This document shows, one piece after another, positions 7,535-16,197 of a stretch of DNA of 43,583 nucleotides; within the stretch, counting starts at the first letter, position 1; each line of letters starts with the position of its first letter. Origin of the DNA: Phycisphaeraceae bacterium. GTDB taxonomy: Bacteria > Planctomycetota > Phycisphaerae > Phycisphaerales > Phycisphaeraceae. Below the pieces are notes generated by a model. The model made no database searches and was not told where the DNA came from. It was given only the letters and a program-made list of their open reading frames with translations. Both the position numbers and the translations under genes were made by a program. The DNA is taken from NCBI GenBank assembly GCA_029260715.1, contig JAJDCS010000002.1, positions 1-43,583 of the forward strand, in the 5' to 3' direction.

Positions 7535-10500
7535 GTGCCGACACGGTTTAATCACCCTGAAATGTTGTGGCTGCTGCCGGCGGCGGCGTTGGTCGTCGCG
7601 TTTGGCTGGCGTCGGTTGGGGTTGTTGAGTGCGTCTCAGCGGTGGACGTCGGTTGTGCTTCGGCTGATTGTTTTGGCGGTGTGTGTGCTGACGCTGGCGG
7701 GTTTGGCGGGGGTGCGTGAGCACGACAGCTTGACGGTGGTGGCGGTGATCGACCAGTCGGAGTCGGTGCGTCGTTTCGGGTCGGGGTCGGGCGGGGTGCA
7801 AGCGGGCGGTGACGCGGTTTCTGTTGAAAATTGGGCGCGGGTGTGGCTTGAGCGGTCGGCATCGGATCGGCGGCAGGGCGATCGGTTCGGGGTGGTGACG
7901 TTTGATCGTCGTGCGGCGGTAAAGAGCCTGCCGTCATCAGATTTTCAGTTTGACACCGGCGCGGCGGTTGGGCCTGTGTCGGGCACGGACATGGCTGAGG
8001 CGATCCGGTTGGCGACGGCGGTTTTTCCGGGTGACGCGGCGAAGCGCATGGTGCTGGTGAGCGATGGTAACGATACGGCGTCCGCGGACGGCGGGGCGGT
8101 GTTGGCTGCGGCGCGTGAGGCGCGTGCGGCGGGGGTGCGCATCGACGTGTTGCCGGTGGCGTACCGCTTGCCTAGTGAAGTGGCGGTGGAGGGTTTGTAC
8201 GCGCCGCTGGACGGGCGGATCGGTCAGGTGGTTGGGCTTCGCGTGGTGCTGGAGGCGACGGGCCCGGCGGAGGGGGTGTTGCAGCTAAAGCACAACGGGC
8301 GGTTGGTGGACCTGAACGGCGGGCAGGCGGGCACGGGCGCTGGTGTGGGGGTCGGGCAGTGGGTGGATCAAGAGGCGGACGCGGGTGGTGCCGGGTCTCG
8401 CGGGTTTGTGTGGGTCAGCAAGATTGACTTGACGCTTGGCGATGCGGGTGTGAATACATTCGAGGCGGTGTTTGAGCCGGGCGACGGGGGCGACACGATG
8501 GCGGTGAACAACAGCGCCGAGTCGTTCACGGTGGTGTACGGGCCTAGCCGGGTGTTGCTGGTTGAGAGCCCCTCTGATGCAAGTGACACGAGTTTGCTGT
8601 CGTCTTGGTTGAGTGAGCGGGGGGTGCGGGTTGATGAAGTTCCCGCGGCGGCGGTTCCGCCTAGCCTGGCGCGGCTGCGCGACTACGACGCGTTGATTCT
8701 GCGTAACACGCCCGCATCGCAGATCAGCCACGCCCAGCAGGAGATTATCGCGCAGTACGTTCACGACCTTGGCGGTGGTCTTGTGATGATCGGCGGGCCC
8801 GACGGGTTCGGGGCCGGTGGTTGGGCGGACACGCCCGTGGATCGGGTCTTGCCGGTTGATTCTCAGATCCCCAACCAAACTGTTTTGCCTTCGGGCGTGC
8901 TGCTGTTGGTGCTGGACCGGTCGGGTTCGATGGGTTCGCCCGTGGCGGGGTCGATCTACACGAAACAGGAGTTGGCTAATGAGGCGGCGATCCTGGCGCT
9001 GAAGACGCTTTACAAGCAGGACATGATCGGGGTGATCGCTTTTGATTCCAGCCCTCAGTGGGTGGTTCGGCTGCAACTGAACAGCGACCCGCACGCGGTG
9101 GCTAAGCAGATCAGCAGGGTCCAGCCCGGCGGCGGGACGGAGATTTACCCGGCGTTGGTGGAGGCGTATGAAGCGATGGTGGATCTGGACACGCAGGAGC
9201 GGGCGATCAAGCACATCGTGTTGCTGACCGACGGCCAAAGCCCAAGCAGCCGGTATCAAGACGTGGCTGCGAAGTTGGCTGGGGCGGGCATCACGCTTTC
9301 CACGATCGGTGTGGGTAGTGACGTGAACGCGACTCTGCTGGCGCGGCTGGCGCAGTGGGGCGGGGGTGTGTATCACGGCGTGTTCGACCCCAGCAAGCTG
9401 CCTCAGGTGTTTATCAAAGAGGCTCGCACGATCCGGAAAAACCTGATCAAGGAGGGGGTGTTGCAGCCTAGGCTTGTTTCGACGGGGTCGCCGATGACGG
9501 CGGGCATCGACGCGGTGCCGCTGTTGAAGGGGTTGGTGCTCACGTCGGCGAAGCAGGACCCGCGTGTGTTCTTGCCGATCGTCGGGCCGGAGGGTGAGCC
9601 TGTGTTGGCGCATTGGCAGGTGGGTTTGGGTCACAGCGCGGCGTTTACTTCGGATGCGACGAGCCGTTGGTGCGCCGCGTGGCAGGGTTGGCCTGGTCAC
9701 GGTGATTTTTGGGTGCGTGCGGTGCGTGCGATCGCTCGTCCGCCCGCCAGCCGCGACTACGACATTGCCACCACGGTGCGCGACGACACGGTTCATATCC
9801 GTTTGGACACGGCTGGTGGTGTGGGTGGGGTGTTCGCGCCGGTGTTGCGTGTGGCGGGCACGGTGTTGGTGCCCGACGGGTCGGTGGTGCGGGTGGAATT
9901 GGATCAGACGGAGCCGGGGGTGTACGAGGCGTCGGTCGGCGCGGCGGCGGCGGGCAACTACATCGTGAGCTTGTTTGTTCAACAGGAAGGCGGGTCGGGT
10001 GGGGCGGGCGCGTCTCGCAGTGTGGTGGTGGGGGGTGTGACGCGGTCGGCTGGTGAGGAGTTGAGCCGATTCCAGTCCAACCCCGGGTTGCTGCGTGAGG
10101 TCGCGCGGCTGACGGGAGGGCGTGTGCTAAGCGCGGCGGAGCCGGAGGCGGGGACGCTGTTCGATCGAGGGGGCATTGAGGCGACGCGCTCGTTGCGTCC
10201 GCTGTGGCAGGGGATGGTGATGGTGTTGATCGCGGCGTTTTTGATGGATGTTGCGGTGAGGCGGTTGGGGTTGAACCCGGCGTCGGTGAGGCAGTGGGTG
10301 GCTCAGCACGGCGAGGCGTTTAGCCTGTGGCTGGCCCCGCGTCAGGCCACGGCGCCGGCGACGCTGGCGGCGCTGAAGCGTCGCGCGGCGGAGGTGGACG
10401 AGCGGCTGGATGGGGGGCGGTTGGGGCCGGGCGGTGTGCGTGGTTCGGGTGTGGGGGCTGAGACTGAAGCGACTGGTGCGGTTGAGGTGGCGGCGCCGGC

Positions 10501-10648
10501 GCTTGATCCGCCCACGGCCGACCACCCCGCGCCGAAGCGTCAGGCGGCTGAAGCGCCGTCATCAACGAGCCCCCCGGGATCAACCACTGGCAGGCTTTTG
10601 GACGCTAAGCGACGGGCGCAGGAGAGAATGGATACGGACGATCGGTGA
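7535..10648 (+). CDS. Large BatA-like membrane protein with two VWA domains and a GATase-like domain
   Basis: A GTG-started 1037-residue protein. The N-terminus matches the BatA pattern FNHPEMLWLLP, with two helices (about 9-25 and 38-58). VWA domain 1 starts with a MIDAS motif DQSES at Asp73. After beta-rich modules, about 325-450 resembles a class I glutamine-amidotransferase-like fold (VLLVESPSDAS, GGGLVMIGGPDGFG). VWA domain 2 carries DRSGS at Asp461. A C-terminal helix lies near 890-912 (MVMVLIAAFLMDVAV), followed by a cytoplasmic Ala/Pro-rich tail. Both metal-dependent adhesion sites are intact. In related loci VWA proteins are substrates or partners of MoxR ATPases; here it is directly upstream of moxR. 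Confidence 0.85.
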   Translation: MPTRFNHPEMLWLLPAAALVVAFGWRRLGLLSASQRWTSVVLRLIVLAVCVLTLAGLAGVREHDSLTVVAVIDQSESVRRFGSGSGGVQAGGDAVSVENWARVWLERSASDRRQGDRFGVVTFDRRAAVKSLPSSDFQFDTGAAVGPVSGTDMAEAIRLATAVFPGDAAKRMVLVSDGNDTASADGGAVLAAAREARAAGVRIDVLPVAYRLPSEVAVEGLYAPLDGRIGQVVGLRVVLEATGPAEGVLQLKHNGRLVDLNGGQAGTGAGVGVGQWVDQEADAGGAGSRGFVWVSKIDLTLGDAGVNTFEAVFEPGDGGDTMAVNNSAESFTVVYGPSRVLLVESPSDASDTSLLSSWLSERGVRVDEVPAAAVPPSLARLRDYDALILRNTPASQISHAQQEIIAQYVHDLGGGLVMIGGPDGFGAGGWADTPVDRVLPVDSQIPNQTVLPSGVLLLVLDRSGSMGSPVAGSIYTKQELANEAAILALKTLYKQDMIGVIAFDSSPQWVVRLQLNSDPHAVAKQISRVQPGGGTEIYPALVEAYEAMVDLDTQERAIKHIVLLTDGQSPSSRYQDVAAKLAGAGITLSTIGVGSDVNATLLARLAQWGGGVYHGVFDPSKLPQVFIKEARTIRKNLIKEGVLQPRLVSTGSPMTAGIDAVPLLKGLVLTSAKQDPRVFLPIVGPEGEPVLAHWQVGLGHSAAFTSDATSRWCAAWQGWPGHGDFWVRAVRAIARPPASRDYDIATTVRDDTVHIRLDTAGGVGGVFAPVLRVAGTVLVPDGSVVRVELDQTEPGVYEASVGAAAAGNYIVSLFVQQEGGSGGAGASRSVVVGGVTRSAGEELSRFQSNPGLLREVARLTGGRVLSAAEPEAGTLFDRGGIEATRSLRPLWQGMVMVLIAAFLMDVAVRRLGLNPASVRQWVAQHGEAFSLWLAPRQATAPATLAALKRRAAEVDERLDGGRLGPGGVRGSGVGAETEATGAVEVAAPALDPPTADHPAPKRQAAEAPSSTSPPGSTTGRLLDAKRRAQERMDTDDR

Positions 10649-10734
10649 CACGGCGGGTGAGGATTGTTTTTATGATGTTGTTAGAGTGCTTTTCTTGCGT
10701 GTGTACAGACTGATCGGCTGGTCACCTCCTTTCG

Positions 10735-10770
10735 GACCGCTCCCTTATCCGCCTGAGGCGGACGGCTCGT
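10735..10770. repeat. Dispersed GC palindrome (R2), copy 2
   Basis: Second copy of the R2 family (core TCCGCCTGAGGCGGA), in the 180-nt gap between the double-VWA gene and moxR. It could attenuate transcription into moxR or act as a processing site, separating expression of the two halves of the cluster. Confidence 0.8.
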
Positions 10771-10828
10771 CGTGGGGCACGGTACCCAACTGGAAAAGCT
10801 CTAATACTACGACTGTCGGAGCATTTTT

Positions 10829-11851
10829 ATGAGTCAAGAAGAGCAGCAAATATTCGAACAAGCCAAGCGGTTCCGGGAGGCTTACGCGGCGGTGCGCCAG
10901 CAGCTTGGCCGTGTGATCGTTGGGCAGCAGGAAATCATCGACGGGGTGCTGACGTGCCTGTTCACGGGCGGCCACGCGCTGCTTGAGGGCTTGCCCGGCT
11001 TGGGTAAGACGCTGCTGATCCGGTCGCTGAGCCAGGCGTTGTCATTGAAGTTTAGCCGTATTCAGTTTACGCCTGACCTGATGCCCGCGGACATTACGGG
11101 CACGACGATCGTTTCGGAGCCCGACGCTCAGACGCACACGCGTGGGTTCAAGTTTCAGCCTGGTCCGATCTTCGCGCAGATTGTGTTGGCGGATGAGATC
11201 AACCGGGCCACACCCAAGACGCAGTCGGCCATGCTCGAGGCGATGCAGGAGCGGAGCGTGACCGTGGGCGGTCAGACGCACGAGATTTCCCAGCCGTTTT
11301 TTGTGATGGCGACGCAGAACCCGATCGAGCAGGAGGGGACGTACCCGCTGCCCGAGGCGCAGCTCGATCGGTTTTTCTTCAAGCTACAGGTGGGCCACGC
11401 CACGCGGCAGGAGATGCACACGATCCTCGACCGCACGACGTCGGGTGATCAGCCGGCGGTAGAGCCTGTGCTTGACGGCGAAGCGATTGTGGGGTTTCAG
11501 AAGCTGGTGCGGCAGGTGCTGATCGCGCCGCACGTACAGGACTACGCGGTTCGGTGCACGCTGGCGACGCACCCGGGCAGCGAGCAGGCGACGAAGATGG
11601 TCAAGCAATTCTCGCGGTTCGGGGCGTCGCCGCGCGCGGCTCAGGCGATGGTGCTGGGCGCGAAGGTGCGGGCGTTGCTCGACGGGCGGGCGAACGTGAG
11701 TACGGACGATGTCAAGGCGGTGTTGCTGCCGGCGGTGCGGCACCGGGTGTTGCTGAACTTCGAGGGGCAGGCGGAGGGGGTGACGACGGACATGATTGTT
11801 GAGGATATTCAGAAGAGCGTGCCGGTCGAGGGTGGGCCGGTGCACGCGTAG
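10829..11851 (+). CDS. MoxR-family AAA+ ATPase
   Basis: A 340-residue MoxR ATPase of typical family length. Walker A is GLPGLGKT at 54-61 and Walker B is LADEINRA; MLEAMQERSVTVGG and ATQNPIEQEGTYPLPEAQLDRF are the family's sensor and arginine-finger regions (the second quoted in parts: ATQNPIEQEGTYPL, then PEAQLDRF). MoxR proteins are chaperone-like remodelers that work with VWA proteins to insert metals or mature complexes. The ATG is preceded by CGGAGC at good spacing. The stop is followed almost at once by the DUF58 gene. This is the engine of the five-gene cluster. Confidence 0.95.
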   Translation: MSQEEQQIFEQAKRFREAYAAVRQQLGRVIVGQQEIIDGVLTCLFTGGHALLEGLPGLGKTLLIRSLSQALSLKFSRIQFTPDLMPADITGTTIVSEPDAQTHTRGFKFQPGPIFAQIVLADEINRATPKTQSAMLEAMQERSVTVGGQTHEISQPFFVMATQNPIEQEGTYPLPEAQLDRFFFKLQVGHATRQEMHTILDRTTSGDQPAVEPVLDGEAIVGFQKLVRQVLIAPHVQDYAVRCTLATHPGSEQATKMVKQFSRFGASPRAAQAMVLGAKVRALLDGRANVSTDDVKAVLLPAVRHRVLLNFEGQAEGVTTDMIVEDIQKSVPVEGGPVHA

Positions 11852-11862
11852 CGGTGAAGCTT

Positions 11863-12783
11863 ATGACTCAGGTTGCCCCCGCACAGCCCGTTGATCAGGA
11901 GGCGTTGCTGTCGAGCGATTTTGTTCGCAAGCTCGATCGGCTGGACGTGCTGTCTCGCAAGCTTTTGGCGGGGAAGCTGCACGGTGAGCGACGCAGCAAG
12001 CGAAAGGGGCGGTCGGTGGAGTTCGCCGACTACCGCCCCTACACACCCGGCGACGACCCGCGGTTCATTGATTGGAATCTTTACGCACGGCTGGATCGGC
12101 TGTTCACGCGGCTGTTCATGGAGGAAGAGGATTTGTCGGTTTCGGTTTTGTTGGACGTTAGTGCGTCGATGGACTGGGGGACGCCGAACAAGCTTTTGTT
12201 CGCGAAGCGTTTGGCTGCAGCGCTTGGGTATATCGGGTTGGCTCACTACAACCGCGTTCATTTTTATAGTTTCGCTGACACGGTGGTGGACCGGCTGGTG
12301 AATCTGCGTGGGCGTGGGCCGGTGGGGCGCATGCTGGGGTTCCTGGGGTCGCAGAGGGCGCGTGGTGGCGGCGACTTGGCGCAGTCTTGTAGGCGGTTCG
12401 CGTTGACGCAGCGGGGCAAGGGCGTGGTGGTGATCGTGAGTGATTTTTTTGATAAGGGCGACCTCGGCGCGGCGCTTCGGTATTTGTCGCCGAGTTTGTA
12501 CGACGTGTACGCGATCCAGTTGTTGTCGCCCGACGAGTTGGACCCGCGTGTGGGGAAGGTGATCGGTGATTTAAAGCTGGTGGATTGTGAGGACGGTGCG
12601 GCGACGGAGGTTTCGGTTACGGCGGGGGTGCTTGATCAGTACACGGCGAACCTGCGTGGGTTTTGCCGGGGGCTTCGTGGCCAATGCTTGCGACGCGGCG
12701 TGAGCTATATGATGAGCGATACGTCGGTGGGGTTTGACACGCTGGTGCTGCGTTATTTGCGCGAGCGGGGGTTGCTGCGTTAG
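11863..12783 (+). CDS. DUF58-domain protein (MoxR partner)
   Basis: A 306-residue DUF58 protein. The signature GRSVEFADYRPYTPGDDPRF and IDWNLYARLDRLFTRLF (adjacent) is in the N-terminal third. It is followed by a VWA-like fold with an intact DVSAS metal site at about residue 98 (LLDVSASMDWG). DUF58 proteins are almost always encoded beside MoxR and are thought to be its cytoplasmic partner. No membrane helix is seen. The ATG at 11863 has GGTGA just upstream; a GTG at 11854 is the alternative and would add three residues. It lies 11 nt after moxR, so co-translation is likely. Confidence 0.93.
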   Translation: MTQVAPAQPVDQEALLSSDFVRKLDRLDVLSRKLLAGKLHGERRSKRKGRSVEFADYRPYTPGDDPRFIDWNLYARLDRLFTRLFMEEEDLSVSVLLDVSASMDWGTPNKLLFAKRLAAALGYIGLAHYNRVHFYSFADTVVDRLVNLRGRGPVGRMLGFLGSQRARGGGDLAQSCRRFALTQRGKGVVVIVSDFFDKGDLGAALRYLSPSLYDVYAIQLLSPDELDPRVGKVIGDLKLVDCEDGAATEVSVTAGVLDQYTANLRGFCRGLRGQCLRRGVSYMMSDTSVGFDTLVLRYLRERGLLR

Positions 12784-12824
12784 GGCGTGGTGATACGTGA
12801 CACCCACGGGATACGGCGGATACG

Positions 12825-14774
12825 ATGGATTTGCTGTCACTGCCAACCGCGATCGCCGCCGCCGCTTTGGCGGTTCCGGCGCTTCTGCTGCTTTACTTTT
12901 TGAAGCGGCGTCGTCGGCGTGTGGTTGTGAGCACGACACTGCTGTGGCTCAAGACGATTCAAGACCTGCAGGCCAGCTCTCCGTTTCAGAAGCTGCGACG
13001 GAATTTGTTGCTTCTGTTGCAGCTTCTGGTGCTTTTGGGGTTGCTGGGCGCGTTGGCTCGGCCGACGCTGCCGGGCGTGGTGGCGGCGGGGCGGCGGGTG
13101 ATTATTTTGATTGATCATTCTGCTTCGATGAACGCCACGGATGTTGTTCCTTCGCGGCTGGCGCGGGCGAAGGCCGCGGCGGTTGAATTGATTGAGGGGT
13201 TGACGGACGACCCGGAGACGGGGGCGGTGGGCGGTGCGATGGTGGTGAGTTTTTCGGAGGCGGCGCGAGTGGTTGAGCCTTGGACGACGGACCGTGGGCG
13301 GTTGCGTCGCGCGGTGGCGTCGATTGAGCCTACGGATCTGCCCACGAAGCTCGGCCCCGCGGCGAGGCTGATTGAGCCTTACACGCGCGGCGTCGGGCAG
13401 GGGGGCGGAAGCGGTGTGACGGTGTATGTGATCAGTGACGGGCGTGTGCAAGACCGGCAAACGGTGGCGGCGGTGGGCGGTGCGTGGCGGTACGTGCGTG
13501 TGGGTGAGTCGGCGGAGAACTTAGGGATTGTGTCTTTGGCGGCGAGGCGGGAGAGCGACGACCCGCGGCGCGTGCGGGTGTTTGCGCGTCTGGCGAATGG
13601 GGGTGACGGGCCCGTCACGACGAACGTGAGTTTGTTCGTGAACGGGCGCGTGCAGCGTGTGGTGCCGGTGGCGGTGGGTGGTGGTGAAGGCGGTCGGGCG
13701 GGCGCGTTGCGGTTTACGCTGAGTGTGCCGTTGTCCGCTGTGATTGAGTTGCGGCACGACCACGTAGACAGTCTGGAAGCGGACAATTCGGCGTGGCTGA
13801 TACTGACGCCGCCTCGGCGTGTGCGCGTGTTGCTGGTGACGAATGGCAATCGGCTGTTGGAGCAGGCGATCCGAGCGGCGGGAGCGACGGGTGTGGTGCG
13901 TGTGTCGCCGGGTCAGTATGAGCGTGGGGAGGGGATGAGGGCGTCGTCTGATGAGGCGGAGGCGAGCGGGGGCGACGGTGGTTTTGACGCGGTTGTGTTT
14001 GATAGGCATAGCCCGCGTGTTAGGCCGGGGGTTAATAGTTTGTACTTCAACGCGGCGCCGCCGGTTGAGGGGCTGGCATTGGTGGGGCGAGCGGGTGGTG
14101 GGGACCGCACGGAGCTGATGCTCGATTGGCGGCGTGACCATCCGATCATGCGGTACGTGAGTTTGGACGGTGTGCTTGTGCGTGGTTCTGGGCGGCTGAG
14201 CCTGCCGGGCGGGGCGGTGACGCTTGCCACGGGGCAGTCGGGGCCCGCGGTGGTGCTGGTGAGCGATCGCGGGACGCAGCACGTGGTGGTTGGTTTTGAC
14301 CCTTTGCATAGTAATTGGCCCATGCAGGTGGGCTTCCCAGTGTTTATGAAGAACGTGTTGGGTTGGTTGAGCGTTGGCGGGCGTAGCGGTCACGGTTCGG
14401 TGGTTCGGCCTGGGCAGGCGGTGGCGGTGCCTGTTGGGCGTGGTGTTGAGTCGTTGGTTTATGAGGGGCCTGTGCGGGTGGCGGCGGCGTTGACGGGGGC
14501 GAACGGGGCGGCGGTGGTGGCGTTTGATCGCGTGGGTTACTACGCGGCAGAGCCTGAGTTGGTCGGGGCGTGGGGTGCGGTGGGGGTTAGCTTGCTCGAC
14601 CCTTTGGAGAGCCGGATCGGGCCTGTGGATGAGATTGATATGGGTGGGCAAGTGGTGGCTGGCGCTGGTGAGGCGGTGGCGGCGAGGCAAGAGATTTGGC
14701 GGTGGTTTGTGTGGGCTGCGCTGGTGGGGTTGCTGGTTGAGTGGGTGGTGTATGCGCGGCGGTTGGGCGTGTGA
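12825..14774 (+). CDS. BatA/BatB-like VWA membrane protein
   Basis: A 649-residue protein. Residues 1-80 form the BatA N-terminal module: helix at about 5-25, basic KRRRRR, the FQKLRRNLLLLLQLL segment and a second helix to about 80. A VWA domain follows directly, with MIDAS motif DHSAS at Asp97 and the second Thr-containing loop around residue 170. The remainder is beta-rich and probably periplasmic, possibly including a GATase-like fold. A C-terminal helix (about 625-643, WFVWAALVGLLVEWVVYA) ends in a short basic tail. It is the last gene of the MoxR cluster and converges on efp with a 6-nt gap. Confidence 0.88.
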   Translation: MDLLSLPTAIAAAALAVPALLLLYFLKRRRRRVVVSTTLLWLKTIQDLQASSPFQKLRRNLLLLLQLLVLLGLLGALARPTLPGVVAAGRRVIILIDHSASMNATDVVPSRLARAKAAAVELIEGLTDDPETGAVGGAMVVSFSEAARVVEPWTTDRGRLRRAVASIEPTDLPTKLGPAARLIEPYTRGVGQGGGSGVTVYVISDGRVQDRQTVAAVGGAWRYVRVGESAENLGIVSLAARRESDDPRRVRVFARLANGGDGPVTTNVSLFVNGRVQRVVPVAVGGGEGGRAGALRFTLSVPLSAVIELRHDHVDSLEADNSAWLILTPPRRVRVLLVTNGNRLLEQAIRAAGATGVVRVSPGQYERGEGMRASSDEAEASGGDGGFDAVVFDRHSPRVRPGVNSLYFNAAPPVEGLALVGRAGGGDRTELMLDWRRDHPIMRYVSLDGVLVRGSGRLSLPGGAVTLATGQSGPAVVLVSDRGTQHVVVGFDPLHSNWPMQVGFPVFMKNVLGWLSVGGRSGHGSVVRPGQAVAVPVGRGVESLVYEGPVRVAAALTGANGAAVVAFDRVGYYAAEPELVGAWGAVGVSLLDPLESRIGPVDEIDMGGQVVAGAGEAVAARQEIWRWFVWAALVGLLVEWVVYARRLGV

Positions 14775-14780
14775 GGGGCG

Positions 14781-15335
14781 TTAGGCGCGTGATTGATAAC
14801 TGCCGTCGTCCGTGCTGATGCGTACGGTTTCGTCCACGTTGATGAACGGCGGGACGCGTGTCTTGAGCCCGGTTTCGAGCGTGGCTTCTTTGAGTTGGTT
14901 GGTGGCGGTGGCGCCCTTGATGCCCGGCGGTGTGTCCACCACTTTCAGGTCGACGGTTTTGGGCAGTTCCAGGGAGACAGGTTGGCCTTCCGTGAAGAGG
15001 ACGGTGATCTGGGTGTTGGGGATGATATACATCATGGCGTCGCCGGCGAGCTCGTTGCTGAGCGTGATCTGCTCGTAGTTTTCGCTGTCCATGAAGACCG
15101 GGCCTGTGGGTTCGGGGTAGAGGTACTCCATCTGCCTGCGGTCGAGGTTGACCTGCTCGACTTCTTCGTTGCTTCGCAGTCGTTTTTCGAGGGTTGCGCC
15201 GTCGGGCACGCGTTTGATTTTCACTTGGACGAACGCGCGCAGGTTGCCCGGCGTGACGTGTTGGAATTGGGTGACCACGTACACGTTGCCGTCCATCTTG
15301 ACGGCCATGCCGGGGCGCAGGTCTGTTGATTTCAC
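14781..15335 (-). CDS. efp: Elongation factor P
   Basis: EF-P relieves ribosome stalling at polyproline stretches by binding between the P and E sites. The product has 184 residues when started at the GTG at 15333-15335, which has AGGAGA about 8 nt upstream. A longer ATG frame from 15389 would add 18 non-conserved residues. The three-domain order is intact: KOW-like domain I (STDLRPGMAVKMDGNVYVV), central OB domain and C-terminal OB domain (GLKTRVPPFINVDETVRIST). At the loop tip the usual modified Lys or Arg is replaced by Asn31 (TPGNLRAF). No EpmA/EpmB, EarP or YmfI-type modification gene is in the window. Confidence 0.95.
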   Translation of the reverse strand: MKSTDLRPGMAVKMDGNVYVVTQFQHVTPGNLRAFVQVKIKRVPDGATLEKRLRSNEEVEQVNLDRRQMEYLYPEPTGPVFMDSENYEQITLSNELAGDAMMYIIPNTQITVLFTEGQPVSLELPKTVDLKVVDTPPGIKGATATNQLKEATLETGLKTRVPPFINVDETVRISTDDGSYQSRA

Positions 15336-15449
15336 CGTTGCTGTCTCCTGTGAGTCTGATTCTAGGTGGGTTGCGTGGCGCACGCACAAAGGGCGGGATT
15401 GTACCGGTCGCCCGGCTGGTGTGCCATGAGTTGCGTCTTATTTCATGGC

Positions 15450-16133
15450 TTACATCACTAGCCCGTCGAGGGCGGCCAGCCCAAGCGGCTCTTTGGTGTG
15501 GAAGGGTTCTGCGTATTCGGTACCGATGCGGCTGCCCATGTAGCCGTTCATCTGGCGGACCCATGCGACCACGCGGCGGTTTTTCTCTGGCACGACGAAT
15601 TGTGTTTCGTAGGCGAGGATGGACTGCTCTTTGGTGTCCATGTGCGCGGTGGTGTCGATGCAGAATGATGGGTTGGCGACGTGTCGCAGGTGGGTGCAGT
15701 AGTAGTAGAACAGCCACTTGGGGTAGATGGGTTGGCCGGGGATGTCGGTCTTGGTGAGCTTGGCGTCGAAGCGGGCGTCTTCGATGATGCGCGTGGTGGC
15801 GATGTGGTCGGGGTGTGCGTCTTCGGGGTAGGGCAGGAAGACGATGGACGCTTGGTGTTGGCGGATGACGGCGGCGGCGGCGTGGCGGGCTTCTATTGTG
15901 TGTTGGACTTGGCGGTTGGGTAGGCCTAGCAGGTGGCGCTTGACGTTGAGAATTTCGGCGGCGCGGGTCCATTCTTGTTCGCGTTTTTCAACGGAGCCAT
16001 GGGGGGTTGGCTCGCCGTTGGTCATGTCCAATAGCAGGACGTTGTGGCCTTGTTGAGCGAGCAGGGCGATGGTGCCGCCCATGCCGAGCTCTTGGTCGTC
16101 GGGGTGGGGGCCTGCGACGAGGATGTTGGCCAT
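15450..16133 (-). CDS. bshB1: PIG-L deacetylase, BshB1-like
   Basis: A zinc-dependent N-acetylglucosaminyl deacetylase of the LmbE/PIG-L family, 227 residues. Zinc-site motifs are GPHPDDQELGMGG (His10, Asp12-Asp13) and EDAHPDH (His107, His110). Conserved BshB1-type features are FYYYCTH, AYETQF and the near-terminal EYAEPFHTKEPLGL. BshB1 deacetylates GlcNAc-malate in bacillithiol synthesis. The family also acts on other GlcNAc conjugates, and no other bacillithiol genes are in the window, so the substrate is inferred. A heptanucleotide repeat array sits immediately upstream of the ATG, between this gene and truA. Confidence 0.8.
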   Translation of the reverse strand: MANILVAGPHPDDQELGMGGTIALLAQQGHNVLLLDMTNGEPTPHGSVEKREQEWTRAAEILNVKRHLLGLPNRQVQHTIEARHAAAAVIRQHQASIVFLPYPEDAHPDHIATTRIIEDARFDAKLTKTDIPGQPIYPKWLFYYYCTHLRHVANPSFCIDTTAHMDTKEQSILAYETQFVVPEKNRRVVAWVRQMNGYMGSRIGTEYAEPFHTKEPLGLAALDGLVM

Positions 16134-16140
16134 GATAAAA

Positions 16141-16197
16141 GTCCAAAGTCCAGAGTCCGGGGTCCAGAGCGTTTGGTTCAGAGTCTAGAGTTTACGG
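16141..16197. repeat. Heptanucleotide tandem repeat (GTCCRGA type), copy 1
   Basis: About eight 7-bp units in register, beginning GTCCAAA, GTCCAGA, GTCCGGG, GTCCAGA and continuing with decayed units up to the truA stop. It occupies the whole gap between truA and the bshB1-like start codon. A second array lies at 34573-34614, and a stretch of about 25 nt is identical between the two (16145 onward and 34570 onward). Confidence 0.8.

Noticed and set aside
10649-10828. Riboswitch or other RNA leader upstream of moxR.
   Set aside because: The only structure seen is the dispersed R2 palindrome; no known riboswitch core is recognisable.
15336-15389. ATG at 15389 as the efp start.
   Set aside because: The GTG at 15335 has AGGAGA at ideal distance and aligns with the normal EF-P N-terminus; the extra 18 residues are not conserved.
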